Source: Siderastrea siderea (lineage: Eukaryota > Cnidaria > Anthozoa > Scleractinia > Rhizangiidae). Taken from it: a stretch of 64,000 bases of DNA. Location: contig OZ034968.1 in the NCBI GenBank assembly GCA_964030785.1, positions 61,848,399 to 61,912,398 of the forward strand. The letters run 5' to 3'. This document shows, piece after piece, positions 45,357 to 56,500 of the stretch. The notes beneath the pieces are model-generated. The model worked only from the letters and a program-made list of their open reading frames with translations. It was not told the DNA's origin and made no database searches. The translations under genes were made by a program, and so were the position numbers. Each line of letters opens with the position of its first letter. Within the stretch, counting starts at the first letter, position 1.

Positions 45357-45900
45357 TAAGCGTATGAATGATTTATGTAAGCGTGATCGAGTGGGACGTG
45401 ACTACTTGAAGTGCGCGGTGTTGTGTTACAATTTAGGCCGTTGGAAATTTGAGCGCTCTATAAGACTTTGAATGGATTTTAAATTAAGGTGGAATAAAAG
45501 CGCTCGACGAAATAAAATTTTACCTTCTTTTCAATAAAATAAAGAAAATGTACTCACCTTTCTTGATTTCTGTTGTCCTTTTGGGCGATTTCATTGTTTT
45601 TGGGGGGTTTTGAGGTTTTTGTCGTAGCCTTCATATTAAAGACGAAAACGATGAAATCGCCCAAAAGGACAACAGAAATCAAGAAAGGTGAGTACATTTT
45701 CTTTATTTTATTGAAAAGAAGGTAAAATTTTATTTCGTCGAGCGCTTTTATTCCACGTTATTTTAAACTCCATACAAAGTCTTGTAGAGCGCTCAAATTT
45801 CCAACGGCCTAAATTGTAACACAACACCGCGCACCTCAAATAGTCACGTCCCACTAGATACGCTTACATAAATCACTCATACGATTACATAAATCATTCA
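45357..45900. mobile_element. Second foldback element: palindrome with 240-bp arms
   Basis: Inverted arms of about 240-250 bases (45357-45600 and about 45645-45897) surround a spacer of about 40 bases. Each arm carries ATG AAA TCG CCC AAA AGG followed, 37 bases after the ATG, by a GTGAGT donor. The right side continues into GAGTTTGGGACGCCTGTGGG (about 45942-45961), a phrase shared with the flank of the 27.5-kb palindrome. No coding gene is inferred. Confidence 0.82.
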
Positions 45901-45925
45901 TACGCTTACATAAATCATTTATTCG
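45858..45925. repeat. Tandem repeat, unit about 22 bp
   Basis: Three to four copies of a CGCTTACATAAATCATTCAT-like unit form the outer edge of the right arm of the 45.6-kb palindrome. One inverse unit is at the left edge (45357-45380). Confidence 0.7.
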
Positions 45926-45930
45926 ATCGA

Positions 45931-47492
45931 TTTCTCGAATCGTGAGTTTGGGACGCCTGTGGGGGAAGGCATTCTTCAGATTTGGGAATGGGAAAATGTG
46001 AAATGATAGTTAAATATTCCTTGTCTTACATTTTATACTTGGACCAAAAACAATCAGAGTTAACCGAAAATATACTTGGGAATGACAAAGTATGCTACTG
46101 CCAAAAGCAGCCTATGCAAGCCTCTTCTTCCAAAGGGGGAGGGAGAAGGGCAGTGTGGTTACGTTGGGCAGGATAGATACCGGGTCTCTCCCATTCAGGA
46201 GGACGTTCATCAGGTAGGTGTAAAACTTCAACTTTGAACGTGTGAACTGAAGTCCTCAAATGTCAGCTCAACTCACTCACACCCGATTTAAGGTACAAAG
46301 CGAGAATTATCAATTACGACGAAGAGGAAATCTTCCCTGAATTTTACCTATACCCTACCCTCATACTCGTTTCCCTGCTCAAGCGGCTCTTCTAGAATTA
46401 GCCTCAGAATAATTAAGCGTTGTTCAGTGGAGTGGTAGATTTTCCTTTTATTTCTGAGAAAATTATTTCACCAGTCATGACCCACACAAATCAAAAATGC
46501 AAAATAAAACCGTAACACGACGCCTTAGCTTCATACATTGATTGAAGAACCAAAATAATTAAGGACCCCACAAAAAATAAATAAATACTGAATGTGGATT
46601 GCTGCTGAACGGTATCAGATGCGGAAACAGAGTATGCGCTTTCGCCAAAAGTGCTCAAACACGGAAGAATCTCGACAACTCAACCCCCAATAATTCAAAC
46701 TTCGCGCCGGTGGGTTAACCTGGACTAAAACAGTTTCCTGTACTTTAATTTTTACAGTAACTGCCAGACAACTAGATATCTCGAAGTTGTTTTCCCTAAC
46801 GGTTCGAGCTGTGTGGTCTAAAATGACACCTGATGCAAAAAGGCAACCTTAGCCTGCAGAGCAGGCGTATTTTGTTGGGCGAGCGATGAATATGCTGGGC
46901 GAGCGATGAATAATCCGATATGCCGCCATCTTGGATAATGAAACTGACAGAGGGTTGAGGCGAGGCAAAAAATGATTCCAAGGGAGAGGACGAGGGGATT
47001 TAAAATGGCGGAGGGGGAGGGGGGGGAGGAGAGCCGATGTTTGCGCCGTTTCGTGGGAAAAAATCAGCTTTTTTGATCTATCTGTAGTCACTTTTTTCCG
47101 CTTTTCTACTATATAACACGTGTCCCCGATATCGCGTCCCCACGTCCCGGTTTTAACGTCCTCGATCTCACGTCCCCACGCGCCTCCTATCTCGCGTCCC
47201 CATGCGTCCCCGCGTCCCACGTCCCCGTCCCCACGTCCCCGTCAAACTTTTAGCCACAGCCCGGACGATCATACTTCACCAACTTATGATATGACTCCTG
47301 GGTTCAAACCATTTATAGAATAAAAGATGCGCAAGAGTTCTGTTAAAATAATCTTCACAAAGCGGGGAGTTTTAAAGACCTTATAAGTAAATACGCCACA
47401 GTTTTATTAAGTTGCCTTCCCAAAACAGCTGTCAAGGCTGGACGAATTTGGTTCAGGTTCACTGAAGTGGATTCATTGTTCTCGTTTCTTAG
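45931..47492. other. Intergenic region between NHL gene and oxygenase gene
   Basis: Holds a doubled GGGCGAGCGATGAATA motif (46875-46910), a G-rich stretch at 47.0 kb and the CGTCCC minisatellite. No gene was found. The 46849-47323 open frames are products of the repeat. Confidence 0.5.
47128..47242. repeat. CGTCCC(CA) minisatellite
   Basis: CGTCCCC units with variable short spacers (CGCGTCCCCACGTCCC style) occur a dozen or so times. Both strands have long open frames here only because of the repeat. Confidence 0.75.
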
Positions 47493-50400
47493 CTACTTTG
47501 GAGTTCCGTGTATCGACTCACTCGACTTTGAATAGAAACGGTTCAGGCTTTCGGATGTAAACGGAACCGGAAGTGACACTGGAAGGGCTTCCATCCGGGG
47601 AAACTTGCTGGCTTTTCCTCGCACCACTGTGGAACAATATCGGTCCCAGTCCACCGGCCCCCAAAGTTCCCACTCTTTTCCCACAACGCCCATGAGAGGC
47701 CAGGCATCTGTCGCGCCAAAGGAGAACACGAGATATCGTTTCGGGCGATTTGATTGGTTCGCTGCTGAACCGTGCACAGTGAATGGATGGTGAAAAGAAA
47801 TACCGCCGGCAGGAACTTCCAAGTGGACTGCAAGATTGGGGTCAAAGGTAGCGTCGTTGATTTCTGAAGCAAACTTATCCTCGATGAAATGATTGTAAAA
47901 TGGACCCTTGTGACTTCCTGGTACGACCTGCAAGCATCCTGTGAAGAAAAACGAGAGAAAAGTGGTTGTACACAGTATGAACAAGTGACTGGGTAGAAAG
48001 TTTAGACAAATATTTCAATTGTTTCAGTTATTTCGATAAGGCTTTGAAAAACAACCATTAGTTAACGCACGAAGTTGTTGGTTGAAAGTCGTGGTATAAA
48101 TGCTGATATTCACACAAATACTCATAATTATCAAGCTACTTTCCATAAATTTCCATAAACGTTTATCACGAGAGGTGGAATAAAAGCAATGCAAAACAGA
48201 AGCCATGCACAGTCAGAATTGCGATCAAGTTCTCTACTATACGTACCATTTTCTCGACAGGAGTCGTCAATGGATAGGAACCCAGTTACAAGACTTTGAT
48301 TAGTGTGAGGCCAGAAAACCCAGTCTTGGTGCCACTTGATTGAAGTTGCTGGCACGTCCATATACAAACAATCGTGCTGAATGTAACGGATGGAAGGGCC
48401 GATCTGAAATGTAAAAACAAACGTGAAGTTTTCTAAATTTTCAACTGTGAGAATGGGAATACATCATACGGGCCCAGGAGCCCATAATCGACAGGCCTTG
48501 TAGTTGGCCAAAGAGACGACCTGCCTGCGGAGATCCGGAGGTCCCGGGTACAAGTCCCGCTCTTTCCACTCTGAAATGGGGCTGTTGGCATGTCGCGAAA
48601 GCCCCAAATTCATCCCTCTGCCGCGCTTGTAAACAGTCAACTTAACTACCTCTGACAGTCGACAGTCAATCCGACAGGGATTCTTAACTTGTTTTGTTCA
48701 ATTTGGAGTATCCCCCCTCCCCTCCAGGGTACCATTTAACCAGATACCAGGGAAAAATTTTCCAGGGAATACAAGGCTCCAAGAGACCCCCTCAAGGACC
48801 CTGAGATAAGCTGAGATCCCGGCAAGTCCGGGATCCATGACCAGCCCGGCTTGTGTAATCGACCCCTTGCTGCTGTATTGTGTATTGACACCCATGCACT
48901 TCATCGACAATGCACTGCTCAAGACATAATTTTACAGTGATCAATACAACAACAGTAGCCGAGACAGATTTGGAAGAAGAAGTCGAAGTAAATGTGTTCC
49001 AGGCCATATAAATTTACCAGGTCAGAGACTATGTCCAGTAGCTTGTCGTGGTGGTGAATTTCACGAAAGACAGGGTGAACCTTCGAAGGTAAGTTGACTC
49101 GTTTCAATAATGGCTTGGAAGACTTCTCGTCAAGCTTGAAATTTCCGTCGGATTTGGTCATGGTGGCGCTCCTATTGGAGACGAAAGGAAAGCAAAGAGG
49201 GTGAGTTAATATCGCCTGTCAGAAAGATTCCTTTATGGTTTTTATTTGTCAAAATAAACGGTTTTCTGATTCGATCCTGAAAGCTTTGCGGCTTACAACT
49301 ACGACAAGTTTCTCTTTCCCCTCAGGTGCAAAAAGAACACGCGAGCATGTGTGAAAATCGCCTGTGTAATGAGCTGGCGGCTAATCACGCGCAGGTTAAT
49401 TTACGTTTCCACGCGGCAGATTGCTTGCTTGTACCTGATTTTTGCTCGAGTATCCTTGAGCTGAAAGAGAGACTGCTTGTGGTCTGTGCGGCGTATAACT
49501 ATATGGTGCTAATAGTTTAGTAGTAATCATATTGAATATTTTTTTATTGCCTATCACAGAAGAGGTCCGCGTAGGTGCAAGTCAAAGAACCATTAGCACC
49601 AATGTTACGTATTACTCTGAATTTCAACAAGAACTACCGAGTGCTTTCAATAAAGTTTTGACCGAGTGGGCGCTTACGGGAACTTAAAAACAAAGGAAAA
49701 AGCCCGTTGGTAATTCACAAAAGTGGTCGCGGTCGCTTACGGGAGCGGTCGCTTACGAGAGCTTTTCATTACAGAGTTTAAGTGACAAGTCAAACGGGAT
49801 TTCACAATGCTGGTCGTAACTAGAGCCGGTCACTTACGAGAGTGGTCGCAAGGAGAGCTTTGACTGTATAAAAGAAATCACTTAATCACCCTCGTTCCCA
49901 GGATCTCTCTTCTCTGCCTCCCTTGTCTCCTCAATGACAAGGGAGGCAGATAAGAGAGACCCTGGAAACGAGGTTGTCACTTAATTTGCCTCCGAACGGA
50001 TAGAGATGCATTGCCGAAATTAATAACAAATCCAACAGCTCATAGCTACAGGCAGCATCAAACCAAATTTTAAGCAGCCACCCTTTGTTTTGAAAGAACA
50101 AGCGAATGCATTAAAAAGGGGAACAGTAGAGTATTAACCAAGAGTTTCCACTTATAGCTGTGACTGTTCATGTGTTGTAATTAACCCACTGTTTGATTTC
50201 GTGCGCTCTCATTAGAAGGAACACATGGGCGCGGTACAAAATCGGACTGTGGGTATCAGAGGATATACCCCTTCCCGTCTGATATCCGTTTCCCAGTTTT
50301 ACTGACGAGAACACAACGAAGGAAAGAAGCCACATTTCAATTTTTAGAACCTTTTTAAATGTTTTAAACATAGTGTAATAAAATGGAGTAAACTAGCTAA

Positions 50401-51234
50401 TCAGTTGTCATTTGTGCAGCCACAATTATGGCGTGGCCAACACTTGCTGTTTTATCTTCATACTACGATATACGGGGAGGGTTATAGAACAGATACAGTA
50501 GACCCCTTTCTACTCAACCCAGCCTAGCTGGCGGTAATTCACCGTTGTTCGCGCAAAGGCAAAGTTAGAATGGAGAATGAGCCTCGAAAACGAGAGTCGA
50601 AGCTGTGAAAGGAATAGCGAGGAGGTATTCTCCCCGGAGGGGGGCTCCCTATAGAGGGGTATACGGGAAGGTTCCGCCCGAAAGTGGCACCTTTTTCGCG
50701 CTTGCATTATACGAAAGGGTAGGGAGATTTACTCAGATTTAGCACCTTCACAGAAAGAAATGAGTACTAAATATTTTCTAAGTACTAAATATTTTCAAAT
50801 GAAATTTTGTCAAAAATCACAACCCAAAAAAATAAAGAAGCTTGTAGCCTTCAAATGACTAAAATACCACAAGGATCTACTGTTTTTGGCGCATTTTTTA
50901 GGTATAGAAAGGTGCAATGTCAGTGCTGAAGATATATAGAAAGGGGAACCATTTCGACAAAAATTAGTATATTAACGGGAAAGGGTTGAACAGCGAGGCG
51001 GAGCCTCCCCCGATAAAACTTTATTGATTATCACCGCCAACGGACATTTTCCTTTGTTTTGCCCTTGTGTGGACACAACCACGCAGACTAGTAGAACGTG
51101 ACGAGCCAAAGAAATTCTGCCTTGAAGGCAAGATTACTGTACCTTGTAACAAACTCGTCCACGGCTTCAGAGATCTGCCTCATTTCAGTAGCATCAAACA
51201 CGTCCTCTATGACTAGATATCCGTCTTTCTCATA
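47493..51234 (-). CDS. Phytanoyl-CoA dioxygenase-family oxygenase, 5' incomplete
   Basis: Four exons on the minus strand: 51143-51234, 49018-49171, 48247-48403 and 47493-47938 (TAG at 47493-47495), all GT-AG with matching phases, giving about 281 residues. It belongs to the PhyH family of Fe(II)/2-oxoglutarate oxygenases. Visible landmarks are the entry YEKDGYLVIEDVFDATEMRQ, the iron-binding HxD in SIKWHQDWVFWPH, then GCLQVVPGSHKGP, and the distal iron His with the 2-oxoglutarate Arg in FTVHGSAANQSNRPKR. Substrate cannot be told: the family includes peroxisomal phytanoyl-CoA hydroxylase but also many small-molecule hydroxylases. No C-terminal SKL-type peroxisomal signal is present (it ends TPK). 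The exon holding the start codon lies above 51.24 kb and was not recognised. Confidence 0.85.
48486..48600 (+). mobile_element. tRNA-derived SINE-like fragment
   Basis: TAGTTGGCCAAAGAGACGAC, then CTGCGGAGATCCGGAGG and CCGGGTACAAGTCCCG keep the spacing of pol III A and B boxes in a tRNA head. The B box is one base off consensus (GGTACAAGTCC). It sits in an intron of the oxygenase gene, beside a CAGGAGCCCATAA tip. A working tRNA is unlikely because the acceptor stem does not close. Confidence 0.45.
49889..49973. mobile_element. Hairpin MITE with CCTCGTTCCCAGG ends
   Basis: CCTCGTTCCCAGGATCTCTC is mirrored by GAGAGACCCTGGAAACGAGG; arms are about 38 bases around a short loop. It is in an intron of the oxygenase gene. 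Confidence 0.7.
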
Positions 51235-53578
51235 CTAAAAATTTGTTGTTAAATAACGCAGTGGTCAATTAAAAAATCATTACAAGAGACAAAACAATGG
51301 TTCAACTTCAAGACAAGCCGGTGTTGATTGTCTTGCTCATGGTAATGAAATTCATAAACACAACCGAGAACAAGCCTTATTGACATATTTTTCCCGTTGA
51401 AAAGGGAAAATGGCGGAGCTCTAAGCAGGGGCCAGCGGTTTATCCAGTATTGTCCTTTCTCCCACCTGGCTTCAAGTCCTTTGCAAATCACTGTGGGGGG
51501 GGGGGTGGGGCGGGGGGGACAGGGGCAATAAGAGCGTGCGTGCGGTACTCACTTGAGCGGTATAAAATAAAAGCGCTACGCTGATTGAATATTGCGTTAC
51601 GCATATGACGCTGTAAACTTAGGCGTCATTTACATGAGTTATTTCATCCCGGGATGAGTTTCACCTCGGGATGACCTTCATCTCATCCCCGGATGACTTT
51701 CATCTCGGTGTCTGGTCATTCACCTTTGAGCGTGTACATGATTTGGAGCAAAAATGTGTTCGCCCCGGGATGATTTCATCCCGGTCTTGTAAATGGGGCC
51801 TTACACGAAACTAGAACAAAGCTGGCACTACGGCAAAGGGCTGATTTATTTAACGGCCAACAAAATTACGGCTAACAAAAATTACCCTTCCTCAGGGCCA
51901 GAGCTATACTGATGGGTCTGGCCCTGAGGAAGGCTAATTCTGTTAGCCGAAACATTGTCCGTTAAATAAATCAGCCCTTTGCCGTAGTGCCAGCCTTGTG
52001 TTCATTTTTGTTCTATTACACTTCGAGTGACGTCTGGCTCCAGCATCTCTACACCAGAGATCCGGCAATACCGAGCCAGTGCGGTTTATTTACGCGTGGT
52101 GTGGACCGCTACATCCAAAGGTTATATACGAAACTACGTTCAAGGAAGAGGTTATATTGAAAAGGTCTTCCATGATTTCATCATGCCTTGTTTATGAATT
52201 TATCTATTTCATTTAAAGTCTGTTTTCTTGAGAGCTACCCCTTTTCATAACTTCTCCACGAATTCACGGTCTCTTCTTTATGCAAGTGATCTTTATCACT
52301 GAAAAACAGTGAAACGGTCCACTGATCAAAACTGATTTTATGCCTTAAAGAAACTTGTACGAACGAAATATGTTGTATTTTAAAACGTGTCTAAAAGACT
52401 TATTAAATTCAGTCTTGATAGGGCTTGATAGTACCTTTGATTTCTGTTCTTCTGTAAGACCCATAAGCTACTGATTCATTTAATTATTGGCCGAGTTAGG
52501 GCACACGAACGAAACATGATGTATTTTAAAACGTGTCTAAAAGATAGTACCTTTGATTTCTGTTCTTCTGAAAGACCCTGAGTCGTCATGGCTGTATGTC
52601 CTTTCTAAATAGAAATCGTTCAGGTTTTCAGACCTGTCTGATGCCTGGATTGCGTGTTGTTTCTAGCAAGAACTATGCATGACGCGTGACGCTGAAGCTT
52701 GCGTAAATCCGATACCCTTTTATTAAGTCCTCCCCCCCTCCACCCGCTCCTCTTAGATAACGCCCTACAGGTTATCGACCTAACAAAACGACTATTCTGT
52801 TTATAAGCCAACCCCCTCCTCAATCTGATTAGCTTCTTTAAAGTCTTTAAAGAGAGCAAGGTAAACCTACAACCGTCTAACTCGTGCTCTCCAAGAGATC
52901 TGGGCAAAGTACAGGGGACACTTAGTTATATTTATAGAACTGTTTGCCAGAGAATTCGAACTACAAAACTGGGTTAATTATCCTCTTCGTTGATTGGCCA
53001 GAAAAAAAGTTTTTTGGCCAATCAGAAGGCGGGATTTCAAACGCTTCTGGAACTCGTTCGGTAAGAGCAAGTGCCCAGGGGGTCTCCCGCTCTTGTTGTA
53101 AACTTTCGCCCATGAAAATCCCGTCGTCCCGACTAGCTGCCCCTGGGTCTCCGAGGATGGAGTAAGAAGTATCTCTTTTTTCCATCCAGGATTATTAAAA
53201 ACGTCCAACTTGCTTATATTAATTCATGTTCTTCAAAATCAAAACTTTTTCCCGTATGTATTTCGGTATAGCTTTGAGGAGGGAAGAAAACGGGGAACAG
53301 TTTATCCCGCTTCCGTACTTCTTCCGTTCCGGAACAAAATATTTTTGGGAGCCACCTGGATGCATGATCGAGGCACTTGCTTTCCTCTCAGTTTCGTTAG
53401 GCGTGTATTTCCGGCCGAGTGTTGGACTAGGAATCTGGGAATGGACTTCCGATCATACTGCGCACGCGTAATGCGATTTTCCGTGATGTCACGATGAGTC
53501 TCAGGAAGGTTCGGAGCTATCAAACAGAAGGAAGCGAGAATTTTTTTGACTTGAAAAAAACTTCGGTATTTTAGGATA
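51235..53578. other. Region between oxygenase gene and beta-TrCP
   Basis: The two genes point away from each other, so promoters of both, and the unseen first exon of the oxygenase, should lie here. A dispersed repeat covers about 52990-53190 (GAGACCCAGGGGCAGCTAGT on the minus strand) and includes inverted CCAAT boxes in GATTGGCCAGAAAAAAAG and its mirror. I found no first exon that I can support. Confidence 0.45.
51821..51994. repeat. Palindromic segment, retroelement-like terminus
   Basis: GCTGGCACTACGGCAAAGGG at the left is mirrored by CCCTTTGCCGTAGTGCCAGC at the right, with inverted arms of about 80 bases. The core GAGGAAGGCTAATTCTGTTA with GCCGAAAC resembles 3' ends of Penelope-like elements in head-to-head orientation. 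A single arm fragment (AAGCTGGCACTACGG) also lies at 37430. Confidence 0.55.
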
Positions 53579-56500
53579 ATGGAGGATGAAATGATCGATT
53601 ACGGCTTTGAGGAAGATAGCGTAAGAACAAAATAGAACCGCGCTTGACCCAGATTGGTTCGAAACCCTTTGTAAGCGATCTAACGTTTGACCAAAAAAAT
53701 CTTTCTCTTTGGGTTTCACAGGTAATGGTTATCGATGGCGAAGATGAGAAAGAAACTGAGAAGGATAGCGAAAGAAATCGAGAACTTTACATCGAGCAAA
53801 GCCAAGCTTGTCTTAAGCATTTCGAGAAATGGTCAGAAACTCAACAAGTCGAATTTGTGGAATATCTGCTCTCGAAAATGTGCCACTACCAACATGGACA
53901 TATCAACTCCTATCTCAAGCCTATGTTGCAACGAGATTTTATAACCGCTTTACCTGGTAAGTTGATAATGCCCTTTTTGGGTACAAGAACAGGCATGTTT
54001 ACTTTTCTCTTTGCGCCAAGCTTAAACGGGGGTTCCCTTCTCAATTATGGGAGAAGACAGAGTGATTTCTCTGAAAGATCATGAAACATTTTGTTGGCAA
54101 AACTTCGCTGCCGATTTTGACGATGCATTGTTCGTTCTGCAGTTGTTTGTGAGATGTGATGTGTTGATTTTCGTGACATACCAACAGTTCATTTTTTCTA
54201 ACCGCGGCTTTTGAAGATTATCACTTCTCGTTTCCCACCAAGTTTTACCTGTAAAGAGCCAATTTCGATAATCGTGCTGCAAACTGAAATCTCAAGTTGT
54301 CCCTTGTTTATAGTTTGGGCGCCTCGCAACGTTTGTGTCGTTTATGCCAAGTCATTTTCGTGAGTCGAGGGGATGTTTACATACGTAATTTATAAATTAA
54401 TATATCTAAAAAAAGCTAAAAATCAGTAGTCTTGTACAGTTTATAATATAAGTTACAAAATTTCAGTATTTTTAATAACGTGTTGATTAATTTTACAACT
54501 AGACTTCTCTGTCAGTATGTTATGGTCCGCAAGAAGAGATAGAATTTACAGTACTTTGAGCTTAAAAATTAAACCAGAGTATCCGAATATTACCATATGT
54601 GGATACACTACTAATTGTTTTTTAATCGTAAAAATATCTTTCATATTACTTAAATTGTACTCCAATACAGTTTACTTGCTATGCTCACGTTTGTAGTATA
54701 AGTCAGTGAATCACATTTGAGATTTCACTTCCTGAGAGAAAAACGTCTATGGTAACACACTTAGTAAGGGTCCATTGAGACATAAAAACTTTGTGACTTA
54801 CGACGTGCTTGTGGCATGTCTTCAACACAAACTGTTTGGTTTAAATAAAGCACATGGCTTATAAATGGTGTGTTGAAGAGATGCTGCTTGCAATAAAGTT
54901 GTACCATGTTATCTGGCCCTGAAGGAACCCTATATTCACATGAATCAGTGTAGTTAAGGATGGTGCCTCCTTTTCATCTTGATATATTTAGGTTTCTCAA
55001 AGTGTATATGACAGATTTTTTTTTTAATTTGCCTGAACGAATCTAAATGGTATCCTGATGTGAATATCAAATATTATTTTTCAATTTTGATTTTCCTTCC
55101 CCTGCGCTTTTGCCATTTAAAAACGTGAATTTTTACTTCCAGTCATGTCAAAAACCGCGCAAAGGAAGTCCTGGGCATAGTCATGTTGTGACGTCATACC
55201 AGGAACGGAGTCGATCCCAAAAGAAACTACGTGGGCCGCATTAGTCTCGCATTGTGGAGATCTCATACATTTTATTTTTCTTTAATCCACAACCGCCAAA
55301 TTAAGCACGAAATTATGTGAAACTGCTGATGTTACAAGTACTCTGGGCAGTGATTTGGAGCTTGTATGGTCCATCAAATGCGAATCGCCAACTTCTGAAG
55401 TTGAAAGCGAAACAGAACTCGAGATATACATGTAGAAAGAAGCTATTCAGAACCAGAAGATCCTTACATAGACAAGCCACTTGCCGATGAATATTGACTT
55501 CGAGAATACTATCAAGAGACAAAGGAGGTAGAATGAATAAATCACTCGCTAGAAAACCTATTTGATGGTACCAAAGCGCTCAAGACATAGAGAGAAATGC
55601 AACGATTTCACATCTCCCAGTGTAAATATTAAAGTGAAACACTGAACTTGGGAACGAGAAGGAAGACTATTCAGAACCAGAAGGTCCTTTACACAGACAA
55701 GCCGCTTGCTGATTAAAATTGACTTAGAGAATAGAGATAGAGGAGACAGAACAAAGAAAACAGAATCTAGAAAACTTATGTGATGGTACCAAAGCGCTCG
55801 AGACGTAGGAAGAAATGCCACGATTTCTCGCCTCCTGGTGTAAATATTATAATCGTGCCGGCCTAAATAAACGACTGTTATACAGGTTATACTTTCATAT
55901 TCTTACACGTGTCGATGTAGTAATAGACTGCGAGCAGTCTCTCTTTTGCTCTAAAATCCCTGCCGGAGGAGCCGCGAGAAAGCGAGTGCGATATTCGAGC
56001 TGCGAGCCGCGAGTAGCGTGGGCGGGAGAGTGAGCAAAAAGCAAAAAGAGAGACTGCCCTGCTTTCATACTGCATTTCTGAAGTCCGGCACTCTGGTGAC
56101 GGAGTGTTTTGATTGGTTGGTCTATGACCCGATGGCGTGTATCTGTCATCATCACTTTGAGACATGCAGTGCGCGCCAACGGCTGCCGTCAATAGAATTG
56201 CTGACCGCAACAGGAGGAAACAGATCAAGCTCCTAGACACCAAACTCACAGCTTCAAGAGGAGTTATTCACACATTTGATTGAAGCCGAGTTCAGCCATC
56301 TATTACACGTTGCATAGCTCTAAAGAAGCTACAACTTCAATTTCTTGACGAAATGGGTCTATAGATCACACTCCGTGATGCAAAACACAACATCCTGCAA
56401 CAGACTTTTTAAGACAATAAGCCAGGCCTGGCGTTACAAACAAAGAAACTCGTCACGTTCGGATAATATTTCAGATCCTTTATTGTCAGAAATTTAAACA

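Noticed and set aside
45858..45925. CRISPR-like array
   Set aside because: Units are contiguous tandem copies with no spacers, in an animal genome, at the edge of a foldback element.
47120..47323. Ser-Arg-Pro repeat protein
   Set aside because: The frame exists only because of the CGTCCC minisatellite.
52992..53024. Paired CCAAT boxes as beta-TrCP promoter elements
   Set aside because: They lie inside what appears to be a dispersed repeat about 560 bases upstream of the ATG, so motif presence is not evidence of promoter function.
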